NCBI RefSeq assembly: GCF_011290505.1
Contig: NZ_JAANPV010000005.1
Coordinates: forward strand, 62,001-126,000
Length of the DNA: 64,000 nucleotides
Source: Paenalcaligenes suwonensis
GTDB lineage: Bacteria > Pseudomonadota > Gammaproteobacteria > Burkholderiales > Burkholderiaceae_B
Direction: 5' to 3'
Of the stretch, positions 38,660-48,399 are shown piece after piece. The notes under the pieces are model-generated. The model searched no databases. It was not told where the DNA came from and saw nothing but the letters and a program-made list of their open reading frames with translations. The translations under genes were made by a program, and so were the position numbers. The number at the start of each line of letters is the position of its first letter. Position 1 is the first letter of the stretch.

Positions 38660-41274
38660 AGCTTGGCTTCCACCCAAGCCTGTACAGAGGCCAAGGCTTG
38701 CGGCAATGCGGCAACATCAGAACCACCACCCATCGCCATATCGGGGCGACCACCACCCTTACCGCCTACTTGCTGAGCAATATGGCCCACCACATCGCCC
38801 GCTTTAACGGTAGCGCTTAGCGCTTTAGTAACACCAGCCACCAAGCTGATTTTACCGTCTTCGCTAGTGCTTAACACCACCACTGCCGACTGCAGCTTGT
38901 CTTTCAACTGATCTACCAGATTACGCAGTGATTTAGCCTCAACACCTGGTAAGTTAGCCACCAGCAATTTTACACCGCCAGCCAACTCAATTGCCTGTTG
39001 TGCCAAATCCTGGCCAGCAGAGCTCGCCAATTTGTCTTTTAATTGATCGCGCTCACGCTCTACGTCTTTCAGTTGAACCTGCAGCGAACCAATACGTGAA
39101 GCGATATCTTCGGGCGTAGTACGCAACGCAGCCGATGCTTGGCTGAGCAAACCATTAATGCCTTGCACCCACGCCAACGAGTTCAAACCTGTAATGGCTT
39201 CAACACGGCGCACACCGGCAGCCACACCGCTTTCGGAGACGATTTTGAACAAGCCAATATCGCCTGTACGGGATACGTGTGTACCACCACATAGCTCACG
39301 CGAGAAGCCAATATCCAGCACGCGCACTTCGTCGCCGTATTTCTCGCCAAACAGTGCCATGGCACCGCCTTCAACCGCTTCGTCAAAGCCCATCAATTGC
39401 GCAGCCACAGAAGTATTCTGCAAAACCTCACGGTTCACAATTGCCTCAACAGCCGCAATTTGTTCGGCTGTCATAGCGGCATCGTGTGCAAAGTCAAAAC
39501 GTGTTTTTTGAGCATCAACCAGCGAACCGCGCTGCTGCACGTGACCGCCCAATACTTCACGCAACGCTTTGTGCATCAAGTGTGTGGCGGAGTGGTTGCG
39601 AATAGTTGCCTCACGCTTAGCCACATCCACTTGGGCTTGTAGCTTGCTGCCTATACGCAGCTCACCACTTTCCAGCACACCTTGGTGACCAAACACTTGC
39701 GATTGGATTTTTTGCGTATCGTGCACCACAAAGTGGCCTTCAGCACTGTGCAACACACCTGTATCGCCCACCTGACCGCCAGATTCGGCGTAAAACGGTG
39801 TGTTATCTAATACCACTACCGCCTGTTGACCAGCATTAACCACGTCTACCGATAAACCATCTACGTACAGCGCCAACACGCTGGACTGTGTTTGCAGGTG
39901 ATCGTAGCCTTCAAACTGCGTGGCTGCACCGTCATACACCAATTCGGCTGCCGCTTTGAACTTACCGGCTGCACGCGCTTGTTCGCGCTGGCGTTGCATA
40001 GCGGTTTCAAAACCTGCCAAATCAACGTCTACTTCGCGCTCACGGCAAATATCTGCGGTAAGGTCTACGGGGAAACCGTACGTGTCGTACAACGTAAAGA
40101 CCGTTTGGCCATCTAGCACCTTGCTGCCATCTAACTGCTGCAACGCACCTTCCAAAATTTTCAGACCGTGCTCCAGTGTTTCACCGAAACGCTCTTCTTC
40201 CTGCTTCAGCACTTGCTCTATGCGTGCTTGTTGAGCAAGCAGCTCTGGGTAGGCTTCGCCCATTTGAGCAGCCAAATCACCCACCAGCTTATGGAAGAAC
40301 GGACGTGTTTGGCCCAACTTGTGACCATGACGCAATGCGCGACGAATGATACGACGCAGCACATAGCCACGACCTTCATTACCGGGAATTACGCCATCCA
40401 CGATCAAGAAGCTGCAAGCACGAATATGGTCGGCAATCACTTTAAGTGAGTTATTGCTCAGGTCTGCACATCCAGTTTCACGTGCTGCACCCGCAATCAG
40501 TGCTTTAAACAAGTCTATATCGTAGTTGGAATGCACATGCTGCAACACAGCCGCGATACGCTCCAAACCCATACCGGTATCTACACATGGGCTAGGCAGC
40601 GGATGCATCACGCCATCGGCGGAGCGATCAAACTGCATAAACACCAAGTTCCAGACTTCGATATAGCGATCACCGTCCTCTTCTGGAGACCCGGGAGGGC
40701 CACCCCATACTTCTGGACCATGATCAAAGAAGATTTCTGAACAGGGACCGCATGGGCCCGTATCAGCCATTTGCCAGAAGTTATCTGACGCATAGCGTGC
40801 ACCTTTATTGTCGCCGATGCGAATAATACGCTCAGCCGGCACACCTACTTCATTTTGCCAAATCGCGTAGGCTTCATCATCTTCGTGATACACCGTCACC
40901 CACAGCTTGTCGGCCGGCAAACCATACACAGAGGTTAGCAATTCCCAGGCGTTCAGAATGGCATCACGCTTGAAATAATCGCCAAAACTGAAGTTACCCA
41001 ACATTTCAAAAAATGTGTGGTGACGTGCGGTGTAACCTACGTTTTCTAGGTCATTGTGCTTACCACCCGCGCGCACACAGCGCTGCGAGGATACCGCTCG
41101 ACGGTAGGGTCGGGTTTCTTTACCGGTAAACACGTCCTTAAACTGCACCATCCCTGCGTTGGTAAACAACAAGGTTGGGTCATTTCCAGGAACCAGCGAG
41201 GACGACGGCACGACTTGATGGCCCCGCCCCTCAAAAAACGAGAGAAACTTCTGGCGAATTTCGGATGTCTTCAT
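38656..41274 (-). CDS. alaS: Alanyl-tRNA synthetase
   Basis: Class II synthetase of 872 residues. The N-terminal catalytic core includes '[13 protein letters not shown]' and '[16 protein letters not shown]'. The editing domain has the zinc-ligand set HSATHLMH and [11 protein letters not shown] (H-x3-H and C-x3-H). The C-terminal DHHA1 domain ends with the Gly-rich '[17 protein letters not shown]'. It overlaps the TusA-like gene by 4 bases downstream and has a 150-base gap upstream that contains the puuE terminator. Confidence 0.98.
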   Translation of the reverse strand: MKTSEIRQKFLSFFEGRGHQVVPSSSLVPGNDPTLLFTNAGMVQFKDVFTGKETRPYRRAVSSQRCVRAGGKHNDLENVGYTARHHTFFEMLGNFSFGDYFKRDAILNAWELLTSVYGLPADKLWVTVYHEDDEAYAIWQNEVGVPAERIIRIGDNKGARYASDNFWQMADTGPCGPCSEIFFDHGPEVWGGPPGSPEEDGDRYIEVWNLVFMQFDRSADGVMHPLPSPCVDTGMGLERIAAVLQHVHSNYDIDLFKALIAGAARETGCADLSNNSLKVIADHIRACSFLIVDGVIPGNEGRGYVLRRIIRRALRHGHKLGQTRPFFHKLVGDLAAQMGEAYPELLAQQARIEQVLKQEEERFGETLEHGLKILEGALQQLDGSKVLDGQTVFTLYDTYGFPVDLTADICREREVDVDLAGFETAMQRQREQARAAGKFKAAAELVYDGAATQFEGYDHLQTQSSVLALYVDGLSVDVVNAGQQAVVVLDNTPFYAESGGQVGDTGVLHSAEGHFVVHDTQKIQSQVFGHQGVLESGELRIGSKLQAQVDVAKREATIRNHSATHLMHKALREVLGGHVQQRGSLVDAQKTRFDFAHDAAMTAEQIAAVEAIVNREVLQNTSVAAQLMGFDEAVEGGAMALFGEKYGDEVRVLDIGFSRELCGGTHVSRTGDIGLFKIVSESGVAAGVRRVEAITGLNSLAWVQGINGLLSQASAALRTTPEDIASRIGSLQVQLKDVERERDQLKDKLASSAGQDLAQQAIELAGGVKLLVANLPGVEAKSLRNLVDQLKDKLQSAVVVLSTSEDGKISLVAGVTKALSATVKAGDVVGHIAQQVGGKGGGRPDMAMGGGSDVAALPQALASVQAWVEAKL

Positions 41275-41371
41275 TGATCGCTACAAAAAAATACAGATAA
41301 CCACTCATTATAAGTAAGAGGGCTCACTACGCCTAACAAATGCGGGGAAGCTGTGGGGTTCTCACCGCAAA

Positions 41372-41401
41372 GCGGCGCTCACCGTACTCAGTGAGCGCCG
41401 C
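41372..41401 (-). terminator. Hairpin after puuE, probable terminator
   Basis: GCGGCGCTCAC and GTGAGCGCCGC form a perfect 11-bp stem around an 8-base loop, starting about 24 bases past the puuE stop. The minus strand continues TTTGCGG, so the T run is short and termination may be partial. Confidence 0.65.
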
Positions 41402-41424
41402 CCTAAATACACTGCTAACCCGTA

Positions 41425-42360
41425 TTAACGCTGGGCTTGATACGGATGTGTTTGCACCCAATGACGGGCAATCTCTTCACGTGTCGCCACCCATACACGA
41501 TCATGCTTTTGCACGTGATCCAAGAAACGCTGTAGCCCACGGAAACGGGATGGACGACCAATCAAGCGACAATGCAAGCCAATAGACAGCATTTTAGGTG
41601 TTTCTTCGCCCTCTTCGTACAACACATCAAACGCATCGCGCAGGAAGTGGAAGAAATCATCACCCGTGTTGAAACCTTGCGGTGTGGCAAAGCGCATATC
41701 GTTGGTATCTAAGGTGTACGGCACGATCAACTGTGGGTGGATACTGCCATCTTGCAAACGTACTTCCTCCCAAAATGGCAAATCATCACCGTAGTTATCT
41801 GAGTCGTACAAGAACTGCCCCTCTTCAGCCACCAAACGACGGGTGTTAGGGCTATCGCGCCCGGTGTACCAACCAGCAGGGTGTTTGCCAGTAAGCTGCT
41901 TAATAATGTCCACACAGCGCTTCATGTGCTCACGCTCTAGCGCTTCAGGTTTATCTTGGTAGTGAATCCAGCGGTAACCGTGGCAAGCAATCTCGTGACC
42001 AGCATCTACAAAAGCCTGAGCCACTTCGGGGTGACGCTCTAGCGCCATACCCACCCCAAAGATTGTCATGGGCATACCACGACGTTCAAACTCTTTCAGA
42101 ATACGCCACACCCCAGCACGGGAACCGTATTCGTAAATAGACTCCATGGATTTGTGACGGTCAGGGTAGGCGGCCGCCCCCACAATTTCCGATAAGAATT
42201 GCTCAGAAGCCGGGTCACCATGCAGCACGCAATTCTCGCCCCCCTCTTCGTAATTCAGCACAAACTGCACAGCAATACGTGCTTTACCCGGCCAGTTTGC
42301 ATGTGGCACATCGCGCCCATAGCCGCGTAAATCTCGTGGGTATTCGGAAGTCATGGTCAT
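41425..42360 (-). CDS. puuE: Allantoinase PuuE (polysaccharide-deacetylase fold)
   Basis: A 311-residue metal-independent-type allantoinase of the NodB/polysaccharide-deacetylase superfamily that opens allantoin to allantoate. The start at 42360 (MTMTSEYPRDLRGYG) is chosen for GGAG seven bases upstream; a longer frame reaches 42438, inside gntR. Family hallmarks are 'RIAVQFVLNYEEGGENCVLHGD', 'SMESIYEYGSRAGVWRIL' and 'HEIACHGYRWIHYQ'. It is not fused to a UraD domain, as some PuuE are. It starts 19 bases after gntR, so the two form an operon, divergent from uraH-puuD. Confidence 0.92.
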   Translation of the reverse strand: MTMTSEYPRDLRGYGRDVPHANWPGKARIAVQFVLNYEEGGENCVLHGDPASEQFLSEIVGAAAYPDRHKSMESIYEYGSRAGVWRILKEFERRGMPMTIFGVGMALERHPEVAQAFVDAGHEIACHGYRWIHYQDKPEALEREHMKRCVDIIKQLTGKHPAGWYTGRDSPNTRRLVAEEGQFLYDSDNYGDDLPFWEEVRLQDGSIHPQLIVPYTLDTNDMRFATPQGFNTGDDFFHFLRDAFDVLYEEGEETPKMLSIGLHCRLIGRPSRFRGLQRFLDHVQKHDRVWVATREEIARHWVQTHPYQAQR

Positions 42361-42379
42361 ATTTTGTCTCCAGGATTTA

Positions 42380-43138
42380 TCAACGTGGGGCACCAAAAGC
42401 TTGCCAAGGGTCTGGCTTTGTCGATGCCTGTTCTTCATTCATACGCTGCTCGCATGCCAACAAGTGATGTTGCATGGCATGCAACGCGCCATCTCGGTCG
42501 CGCTGGCACAGCAAGTCCAAAATTTGTTCGTGTTCGCAGAAAGAGCAAGCTTGCTCTCCCGGCTTGTCGTGGTAGGCAATGATTAACGACGTTCTGGCAC
42601 ACAACATGTGCATCAACTCGGTTAATACGTCATTCCCCAGCAAACGCGCCATTTCTACGTGAAAGGCGTTGGATAAACGTATCCAACTAATGCGCTGACC
42701 TGCGTTATACGACGCCTGTTCTCGCTGCACCATGTCGTATAAGCCTTGCAACTTTTGCTCTAGATCAGGAAAGCGCAGCAGCTTGTCGATGATCAGGCAC
42801 TCCATATCCCGTCGCAACTCAAACACTTCGCGTGTTTCTTTGGGATCTGGCTGCCATACAAAAGCCCCTCTATTGGTTTCCAAGCTCACAATTTTGTCGT
42901 GAGCAAGCTCGGCCAATACGGTACGAATCACCGTACGGGAGCAGGAAAAAATCTCGCACAGCTTCGCCTCGGTGAGTTTCGTACCGGGCAACAACCGTCT
43001 ATCCATCACTGCATCGAAAATTTCATTGTAAATACGGCCATTTTCGGAGGCATGGCGCTTGCCGCCCAAAAGCGAAGAAGCCGAAGGCGCTTCAACATCC
43101 ACAAAGGAGGGAGAAGGAGTGGATGACAGCTGAAGCAT
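42380..43138 (-). CDS. GntR-family regulator (FadR/FCD type) of the urate module
   Basis: A 252-residue regulator from ATG 43138 (MLQLSSTPSPSF), preceded by AGGAAATTTT; earlier in-frame starts read through the promoter and are rejected. The winged helix-turn-helix lies at about residues 35-100 ('LTEAKLCEIFSCSRTVIRTV', 'LAHDKIVSLETNRGAFV'). The C-terminal helical FCD effector domain follows, with metal/ligand His residues in 'NAFHVEMARLLG' and 'HEQILDLL'. It is co-transcribed with puuE and divergent from uraH-puuD, with a palindromic operator candidate in between, so it very probably controls purine-ring breakdown. The effector is unknown; urate, HIU or allantoin are plausible. Confidence 0.88.
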   Translation of the reverse strand: MLQLSSTPSPSFVDVEAPSASSLLGGKRHASENGRIYNEIFDAVMDRRLLPGTKLTEAKLCEIFSCSRTVIRTVLAELAHDKIVSLETNRGAFVWQPDPKETREVFELRRDMECLIIDKLLRFPDLEQKLQGLYDMVQREQASYNAGQRISWIRLSNAFHVEMARLLGNDVLTELMHMLCARTSLIIAYHDKPGEQACSFCEHEQILDLLCQRDRDGALHAMQHHLLACEQRMNEEQASTKPDPWQAFGAPR

Positions 43139-43159
43139 AAAATTTCCTAGTGATTGACC

Positions 43160-43213
43160 TTGACAATTATTAGAGATGCTTTCAAAATCGTCAACATAAA
43201 TTGTCGACAATTT
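43160..43213. promoter_or_regulatory. Overlapping divergent promoters and palindromic operator, gntR/uraH
   Basis: Plus strand: TTGACA (43160-43165), 17-bp spacer, CAAAAT (43183-43188), pointing to uraH. Minus strand: TTGACG (read from 43194 to 43189), 17-bp spacer, AATAAT (43171-43166), pointing to gntR. The two promoters share the same DNA. A perfect 16-bp palindrome AAATTGTCGACAATTT (43198-43213) lies at the expected uraH transcription start and just upstream of the gntR -35. It fits the GT...AC pattern of FadR-subfamily GntR operators, so one bound dimer could repress uraH and adjust its own gene. Confidence 0.65.
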
Positions 43214-43337
43214 ATTTTCATGGGGCGGAACCCAGCGCACTGATCCTTGCACCGCTTGCCCCACGGCCGGTTTCCCAAACTGGGCTCGCTGGACTTATAT
43301 TTTTCTTATATAGAATCCAAAAAAACCGGAGACACCA

Positions 43338-43691
43338 ATGGGAAAGCTATCTACCCACGTTCTGGACACCATGCATGGCTGTCCTGCGCAACACGTCGCT
43401 ATAGACTTGTACCGTCACGAAAACGGCACTCGCTCTCTGATCAAGAGCGTAAAAACCAATGCTGACGGGCGCTGTGGCGAACCTCTCTTGCAGGATCAAG
43501 AGGTGGCGAAAGGCCAATATGAACTGGTCTTTCATGCAGGAGACTACTTTGCTGCGCGCGGCGTAGCCCTTCCATCCCCCCGTTTTGTAGACCAAGTATC
43601 CATTCACTTTGGCATCGCCGAAGAAGGTGGCAGCTATCACGTACCTCTGGTCGTGACTCCTTGGTCCTGGTCTACCTACCGCGGTAGCTAA
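43338..43691 (+). CDS. uraH: 5-hydroxyisourate hydrolase (transthyretin-like)
   Basis: Hydrolyses 5-hydroxyisourate, the product of urate oxidation, to OHCU. 117 residues, starting 'MGKLSTHVLDTMHGCPAQHV' (active-site His7 in STHVLD) and ending with the family C-terminal tetrapeptide YRGS. The Arg in the central strand is in 'ADGRCGEPLL'. GGAGACACC precedes the start. It is followed 49 bases later by puuD, which makes its substrate. Confidence 0.96.
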   Translation: MGKLSTHVLDTMHGCPAQHVAIDLYRHENGTRSLIKSVKTNADGRCGEPLLQDQEVAKGQYELVFHAGDYFAARGVALPSPRFVDQVSIHFGIAEEGGSYHVPLVVTPWSWSTYRGS

Positions 43692-43740
43692 TCCATACCT
43701 GCTCTAAGAGTCAGTAAGCAACAAACACAGAGAGGTTTAT

Positions 43741-44961
43741 ATGGAAGCGTATTTGCTTGATTTCGCCAACCTATTATTGCGTTGGCTGCACGTTATCGCT
43801 GCAGTAGCATGGATCGGTGAGTCCATCTATTTCGTGATGCTAGACAATGGTCTGCGCCCCCCTAAAAGTGAAACCGCTAAGAAAAGCGGTGTATTTGGTG
43901 AAATGTGGGCCGTTCACGGTGGCGGTTTCTACCACAGCCAAAAGTACTTAACCAGCCCGTCTGAACTGCCTTCAGATTTGCACTGGTCTTTCTGGAAGTC
44001 TTACACCACATGGTTGTCAGGTTTTGCACTGTTCGCATTGCTGTATCTGACCAAACCTACGTTCTATCTGGTGAACCCTTCCAGTCCGTGGGAATGGGCC
44101 GCCAACCTAAGCGGTACCGAAGTAAACGTTGTCGCCATTTTGTTCCTGATTGCAGGCTGGGTGGTCTACAACGAGCTGTGCAAACGTATCAGCCCCAATA
44201 TGGAACGTGATGGTCTGCTCAGTATTGCTGTTGCAGTGATGATGGTGGTAGTGGCTTACCTAAGCACTCACATCTTCTCTGGCCGTGCCGCCTTCCTGAT
44301 TACTGGCGCTGTTATGGCTACCAGCATGTCTGCCAACGTGTTTTTCTGGATTATTCCAGGCCAACGTCGCATGGTAGCCGCTCTGAAAGCCGGCCAAACG
44401 CCTAACCCCATCGATGGCAAACGCGGTAAACAGCGTTCGGTACACAACACCTACTTCACGCTGCCTGTACTGCTGCTCATGCTGAGCAACCACTACTCAT
44501 TCACATACAACAATGAGTACGCGTGGATCATCATGACCCTGTTTATTTTTGCAGGCGCTCTGATCCGTCAGTACTTCGTGTTGATGCATGCTGGCCATAA
44601 CAAGCCTCTGTACCCTATCGCGGGTGTACTGCTTATTTTGGTAATCGTATGGATTGGTGCACCAAAATCTCAGCCTGCTACTGAAGTAAGCAGCGCAGAA
44701 GAAACCATCACCATTGCTCAGGTGCAAGACATCATGGAAGCACGCTGTATTCAGTGCCATGCTGCCACGCCTGACAAGCAATTTGGTTTTGCCGCACCAC
44801 CACTGGGCATGCAAATGGATAGCGAAGCACAAACCCTTTTGCACGCCGCAGACATTAAAAAAGTGGTGTCCAACCAATACATGCCATTGGGTAACCTGAC
44901 GCAGATGACACCAGAAGAGCGTGAACTGATCGCTCGCTGGGATGCCCAGAACACCCACTAA
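43741..44961 (+). CDS. puuD: Membrane-bound urate hydroxylase PuuD with cytochrome c domain
   Basis: A 406-residue inner-membrane protein that oxidises urate to 5-hydroxyisourate. About eight hydrophobic helices occupy residues 1-310, starting 'FANLLLRWLHVIAAVAWIGE', with conserved His and Trp residues typical of the family. The C-terminal 80 residues form a periplasmic cytochrome c domain with one haem motif CIQCH (about residue 337) and a Met in 'NQYMPLGNLTQM' as likely sixth ligand. Electrons therefore go to the respiratory chain rather than to oxygen, as in known PuuD. It is followed by a strong terminator. Confidence 0.94.
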   Translation: MEAYLLDFANLLLRWLHVIAAVAWIGESIYFVMLDNGLRPPKSETAKKSGVFGEMWAVHGGGFYHSQKYLTSPSELPSDLHWSFWKSYTTWLSGFALFALLYLTKPTFYLVNPSSPWEWAANLSGTEVNVVAILFLIAGWVVYNELCKRISPNMERDGLLSIAVAVMMVVVAYLSTHIFSGRAAFLITGAVMATSMSANVFFWIIPGQRRMVAALKAGQTPNPIDGKRGKQRSVHNTYFTLPVLLLMLSNHYSFTYNNEYAWIIMTLFIFAGALIRQYFVLMHAGHNKPLYPIAGVLLILVIVWIGAPKSQPATEVSSAEETITIAQVQDIMEARCIQCHAATPDKQFGFAAPPLGMQMDSEAQTLLHAADIKKVVSNQYMPLGNLTQMTPEERELIARWDAQNTH

Positions 44962-44990
44962 GTTTTACTCGTTTCACCGTCCCTTTGACC

Positions 44991-45023
44991 AGCCCACCTC
45001 CGTTTGGAGTGGGCTGTTTTTTT
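44991..45023 (+). terminator. Rho-independent terminator after puuD
   Basis: AGCCCACCTCC-GTTT-GGAGTGGGCT, an 10- to 11-bp stem with one mismatch, followed by GTTTTTTTA. It begins 30 bases after the puuD stop and closes the uraH-puuD operon. Confidence 0.9.
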
Positions 45024-45220
45024 ATCTGGTAGCCAACACGCCCCCATTTCCGTCTACGCACTTACCCTAGATTGCATATAGCACCATGCTTTTATGCACT
45101 ACCGCTAAACTCCGTAGCTTGTAAGCACTTGATATGACTCATAGAATGGTAAAAAACAAAAAAGCAGTTTATGGAGACTCTTAGGCTACCTTAGCCGTAG
45201 CCGTCGAACAGGAGGAGTTC

Positions 45221-46213
45221 ATGGTGAATATCAGCCATTGCACCACCAATGAAGCACCTCAGAGCCAAAAGCGCTACTGGGAAAAAATCGTCACGGAAAC
45301 ATACTTCCCCCTATCCCTACATTTCAAGGATAGCCCCAGTTTTTCGGGTGCCTTGAACTCATGGGATCTGGGACTGATTTCCTTATCCAAATTGGAGTCT
45401 GACGCTCTGCTCTACCAACGCAATAGCCAACACCTAGAGCAAGCCGAAGCGGAAGAAAGCTACTTAGTGACCATTCCCGATAATGACAGCATAGATTTCA
45501 GCCAAAACGGCAGGGATGTAGGCTGCTCACCCGGCGGGTTTATCTTACAGCGCAGCCACCTGCCCTATCAATTTAGCTACACCCAACCTAACAGGCTATG
45601 GGTACTAAAAATTCCCGCGCCCTTACTACGCTCACGCGTAGGCATGCCTGAACGCTTAGTCTCTTTGGCATTTGATGCCAGCCAAGGAGCGGGTGAGCTG
45701 ATGACAGAAATGGTACGTATGGTTGCCGTGCGATTAGACCAAATGGATCAAGCCGCTAGGCAAACCATTGGTAGCCACTTAGCCGACTTACTTGCCTTAG
45801 CCGTGCTGGATCATTCCCCCATGCAATCGGGTTTAACCTCAGTGCAAACCGCCCACTTGTATCGCGCCGAAAAGTACATACGCGACCATATACAACAGCC
45901 CTTGCGCCCCCAGGACATTGCCAGCGCCTGTGGGATTTCACTGCGCTATTTGCACATGCTGTTTCAAATGCGCGGGCAGTCCGTCAGCAGTTGGGTGCAA
46001 GAACAGCGCCTGTTGTTTAGTGATACCGCGCTACAGCAACATGCACACACCAAAAGCATTGCGCAGATTGCCTATGAGTGGGGGTTCAGCAGCCCCGCTG
46101 CCTTTAGCCAACTGTATAAGAACCACTTTGGACAATCCCCCAGCGAAGCACGCAGCCAATACCGTGCTCGGTTAAACCAACACAACGATCATCACTTTCT
46201 TGTAGACAGCTAA
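45221..46213 (+). CDS. AraC-family transcriptional regulator next to hyuAB
   Basis: A 330-residue regulator. The N-terminal half resembles the AraC_binding_2 (FeaR-like) ligand domain ('GRDVGCSPGGFILQRSHLPY'). The C-terminal 100 residues hold two helix-turn-helix units: 'LRPQDIASACGISLRYLHML' and 'SIAQIAYEWGFSSPAAFSQL', followed by 'NHFGQSPSEARSQYR'. A strong GGAGGAG precedes the ATG. It lies just upstream of and on the same strand as hyuA-hyuB with 153 bases between them, so it probably activates them. The inducer is unknown. Confidence 0.9.
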   Translation: MVNISHCTTNEAPQSQKRYWEKIVTETYFPLSLHFKDSPSFSGALNSWDLGLISLSKLESDALLYQRNSQHLEQAEAEESYLVTIPDNDSIDFSQNGRDVGCSPGGFILQRSHLPYQFSYTQPNRLWVLKIPAPLLRSRVGMPERLVSLAFDASQGAGELMTEMVRMVAVRLDQMDQAARQTIGSHLADLLALAVLDHSPMQSGLTSVQTAHLYRAEKYIRDHIQQPLRPQDIASACGISLRYLHMLFQMRGQSVSSWVQEQRLLFSDTALQQHAHTKSIAQIAYEWGFSSPAAFSQLYKNHFGQSPSEARSQYRARLNQHNDHHFLVDS

Positions 46214-46271
46214 TCACACTCTGCATCGCTACACCGTATGCGATCAGCAAGCCTAGCGTTAATACCCGTCT

Positions 46272-46293
46272 GTAGAGCGCTCTAGCGTTCTAC
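46272..46293. promoter_or_regulatory. 22-bp imperfect palindrome upstream of hyuA
   Basis: The half GTAGA-n-CGCT and its reverse complement AGCG-n-TCTAC are separated by 2 bases; the n positions are the only mismatches. It contains the perfect 12-bp palindrome TAGAGCGCTCTA. It lies 74 bases upstream of the hyuA ATG, where an activator or repressor site would be. AraC proteins usually bind direct repeats, so the bound factor is not certain. Confidence 0.45.
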
Positions 46294-46366
46294 CTACCCT
46301 TTACATTTTTTGCCTAGTTTTCACTGGGCAGGGGATTTTTTGTCCTCAAAATATCTGGAGCACACT

Positions 46367-48388
46367 ATGAAAAGCACACGCGTTGCCGTCGACGTTGGCG
46401 GCACTTTCACCGATATCTGCGTCATGGATGAGCACACTGGACGCATTAGCATCGAGAAAACCTCCTCTACCGTAGATCCCATAGACGGTATTTTGAATGC
46501 CGTAGATAAAAGTAAAGTAGACCTAAACCAGGTATCACTGTTTTCACATGGCACTACTGTCGCTACCAATGCGCTGATCACACGCCGCCTGCCCCGTACC
46601 GCCATGATCTGCACCGAAGGCTTCAGAGACGTCATTGAAATACGTAGAGCCAACAAAGAAGACTTATGGGATATCTACAAAGACGTAGCTCCACCACACG
46701 TCAAACGTCGTGACCGTCTATGCGTGACTGAACGTATAGATGCTCAGGGCAACGTCGTCACCGCACTAAATGTAGAAGAAGCGAAGCAAGTTGCCCGAAC
46801 CTTGCGTCGTCGTGAAGTGAAAGCAGTAGCTATCTGCTTTATGAACTCCTACATGAATCCGCAGCATGAACAACAAATGCGCGACATCTTGCGTGCCGAA
46901 ATGCCAGAAGTGGCTATCTCTCTATCGTCTGAGGTCATGCCCGAAATCTTCGAACATGAACGCTTCTCTACCACCGTCATTAACGCAGCCTGCAGCCCCG
47001 TGGTGGTGGACTACACCAAGCGCTTAGGTCAGGAACTAAAACGTCGTGGTTATGAAAGTGATTTGCTGCTGCTACACAGTGGTGGTGGCGTCATGACGAC
47101 TGAGGCGGTAGAACACTTCTCTGCTCGCTTGGCGGGTTCCGGTATTGCCGCTGGCGCCATCGCCAGCCGACACATTGCTATGTTGTGTGGCTTCAGGAAC
47201 TCTATTGGCTTAGACATGGGTGGCACCTCTACCGATGTATCTTTAGCCTATGACGGCCAATCGCGAATCACCAATGACTGGTTTATTGAGTTCGGTTACC
47301 CCATACGTTTCTCTAGCATTGAAGTGCTCACTATCGGTGCAGGTGGCGGCTCATTGGCGTGGCAAGATGAAGCTGGCTCACTACGCAACGGCCCACAATC
47401 AGCTGGCGCCAACCCCGGCCCTGCCTGCTATGGCAACGGCAATATGCAACCCACCAACACAGACGCTAACGTCGTGTTAGGTAGACTGGGTACACGCTTA
47501 GCCGGCGGACAAGTCACCCTTAACGCTGAACTGGCGCACGAAGCGGTGCGACAAGGTGTGGCCGAACCCTTCAAACTAGAACTGCACGATGCAGCCCAAG
47601 CCATTGTGGATGTGGCCAACGCCAACATGGCCGATGCCGTACGACTGCTATCTATTAGTCGGGGATACGACCCTAGGGATTTTGCCCTAGTATCCTTCGG
47701 TGGCGCGGGAGCCTTACACGGTGTAGCCATTGCACAAGAGCTGTCTATCCCCGCCGTCATTGTCCCTCCTAACCCCGGCGTGGCATCTGCTTTGGGTTGC
47801 TTACTGGTGAACATCCAGCACGACTTTGCTGAAAGCTATATCAAACAAGCGTCTGACGTGGATATAGCCGAACTAGAAGCTGCCTTCCAACGCCTCGAAG
47901 CCGAGGCAATCTCGCACCTTAGCCATGAAGGCGTGCAAGAGCAAGACATGGTGTTAGAACGCACTATAGACATGATGTACCAAGGACAATGGCGCTCATT
48001 GGCTATCCCCGCACCACGCCCCGTCCAAACACTAGACAGCTTGATTGATATTTTCCATCAAGAGCACGAACGCGAATATAACTACCGCCGCATGGATGCA
48101 CCAGTTAGCGTGTTCCGCCTAAACCTAAAAGCGGTAGGTTTGGTTGCCCAAGCCGAGTTACCCCGTCACGAACCTACGAGAGTAATCCCAAATCCTGTAA
48201 GTCACCGAGAAGTTTGGTTTTCCAAGTTTGGTGCCTGCCACACCCCCGTTTATGAACGCACAGACTTACCAGCCGGCCTGCAATTGCAAGGCCCTGCCGT
48301 GATCGAGCAATTGGACTCTACCGTCGTCGTGCCACCCCAGTGCCATGCCGACATTGACGAATACCTCAACATCATCATCCGCTTCTAA
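46367..48388 (+). CDS. hyuA: Hydantoinase/oxoprolinase-family subunit A (HyuA type)
   Basis: About 673 residues from ATG 46367 (MKSTRVAVDVGGTFTDI), chosen for CTGGAG upstream; a TTG at 46310 is in frame but poor. HyuA-type proteins have the ASKHA ATPase fold: N-terminal 'DVGGTFTDICVMDEHTG' and middle 'GLDMGGTSTDVSLAYDG' are the phosphate loops, and 'SFGGAGALHGVAIAQ' is the C-terminal ATPase element. With HyuB they form ATP-dependent enzymes that open or carboxylate ring amides and ketones (N-methylhydantoinase, 5-oxoprolinase, acetophenone carboxylase). Sequence alone does not tell the substrate. hyuB follows 11 bases later. Confidence 0.9.
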   Translation: MKSTRVAVDVGGTFTDICVMDEHTGRISIEKTSSTVDPIDGILNAVDKSKVDLNQVSLFSHGTTVATNALITRRLPRTAMICTEGFRDVIEIRRANKEDLWDIYKDVAPPHVKRRDRLCVTERIDAQGNVVTALNVEEAKQVARTLRRREVKAVAICFMNSYMNPQHEQQMRDILRAEMPEVAISLSSEVMPEIFEHERFSTTVINAACSPVVVDYTKRLGQELKRRGYESDLLLLHSGGGVMTTEAVEHFSARLAGSGIAAGAIASRHIAMLCGFRNSIGLDMGGTSTDVSLAYDGQSRITNDWFIEFGYPIRFSSIEVLTIGAGGGSLAWQDEAGSLRNGPQSAGANPGPACYGNGNMQPTNTDANVVLGRLGTRLAGGQVTLNAELAHEAVRQGVAEPFKLELHDAAQAIVDVANANMADAVRLLSISRGYDPRDFALVSFGGAGALHGVAIAQELSIPAVIVPPNPGVASALGCLLVNIQHDFAESYIKQASDVDIAELEAAFQRLEAEAISHLSHEGVQEQDMVLERTIDMMYQGQWRSLAIPAPRPVQTLDSLIDIFHQEHEREYNYRRMDAPVSVFRLNLKAVGLVAQAELPRHEPTRVIPNPVSHREVWFSKFGACHTPVYERTDLPAGLQLQGPAVIEQLDSTVVVPPQCHADIDEYLNIIIRF

Positions 48389-48399
48389 AGGGACACATC

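Noticed and set aside
41425-42438. PuuE as a fused PuuE-UraD protein
   Set aside because: The coding length allows only the deacetylase-type domain, and no UraD pattern is present at either end.
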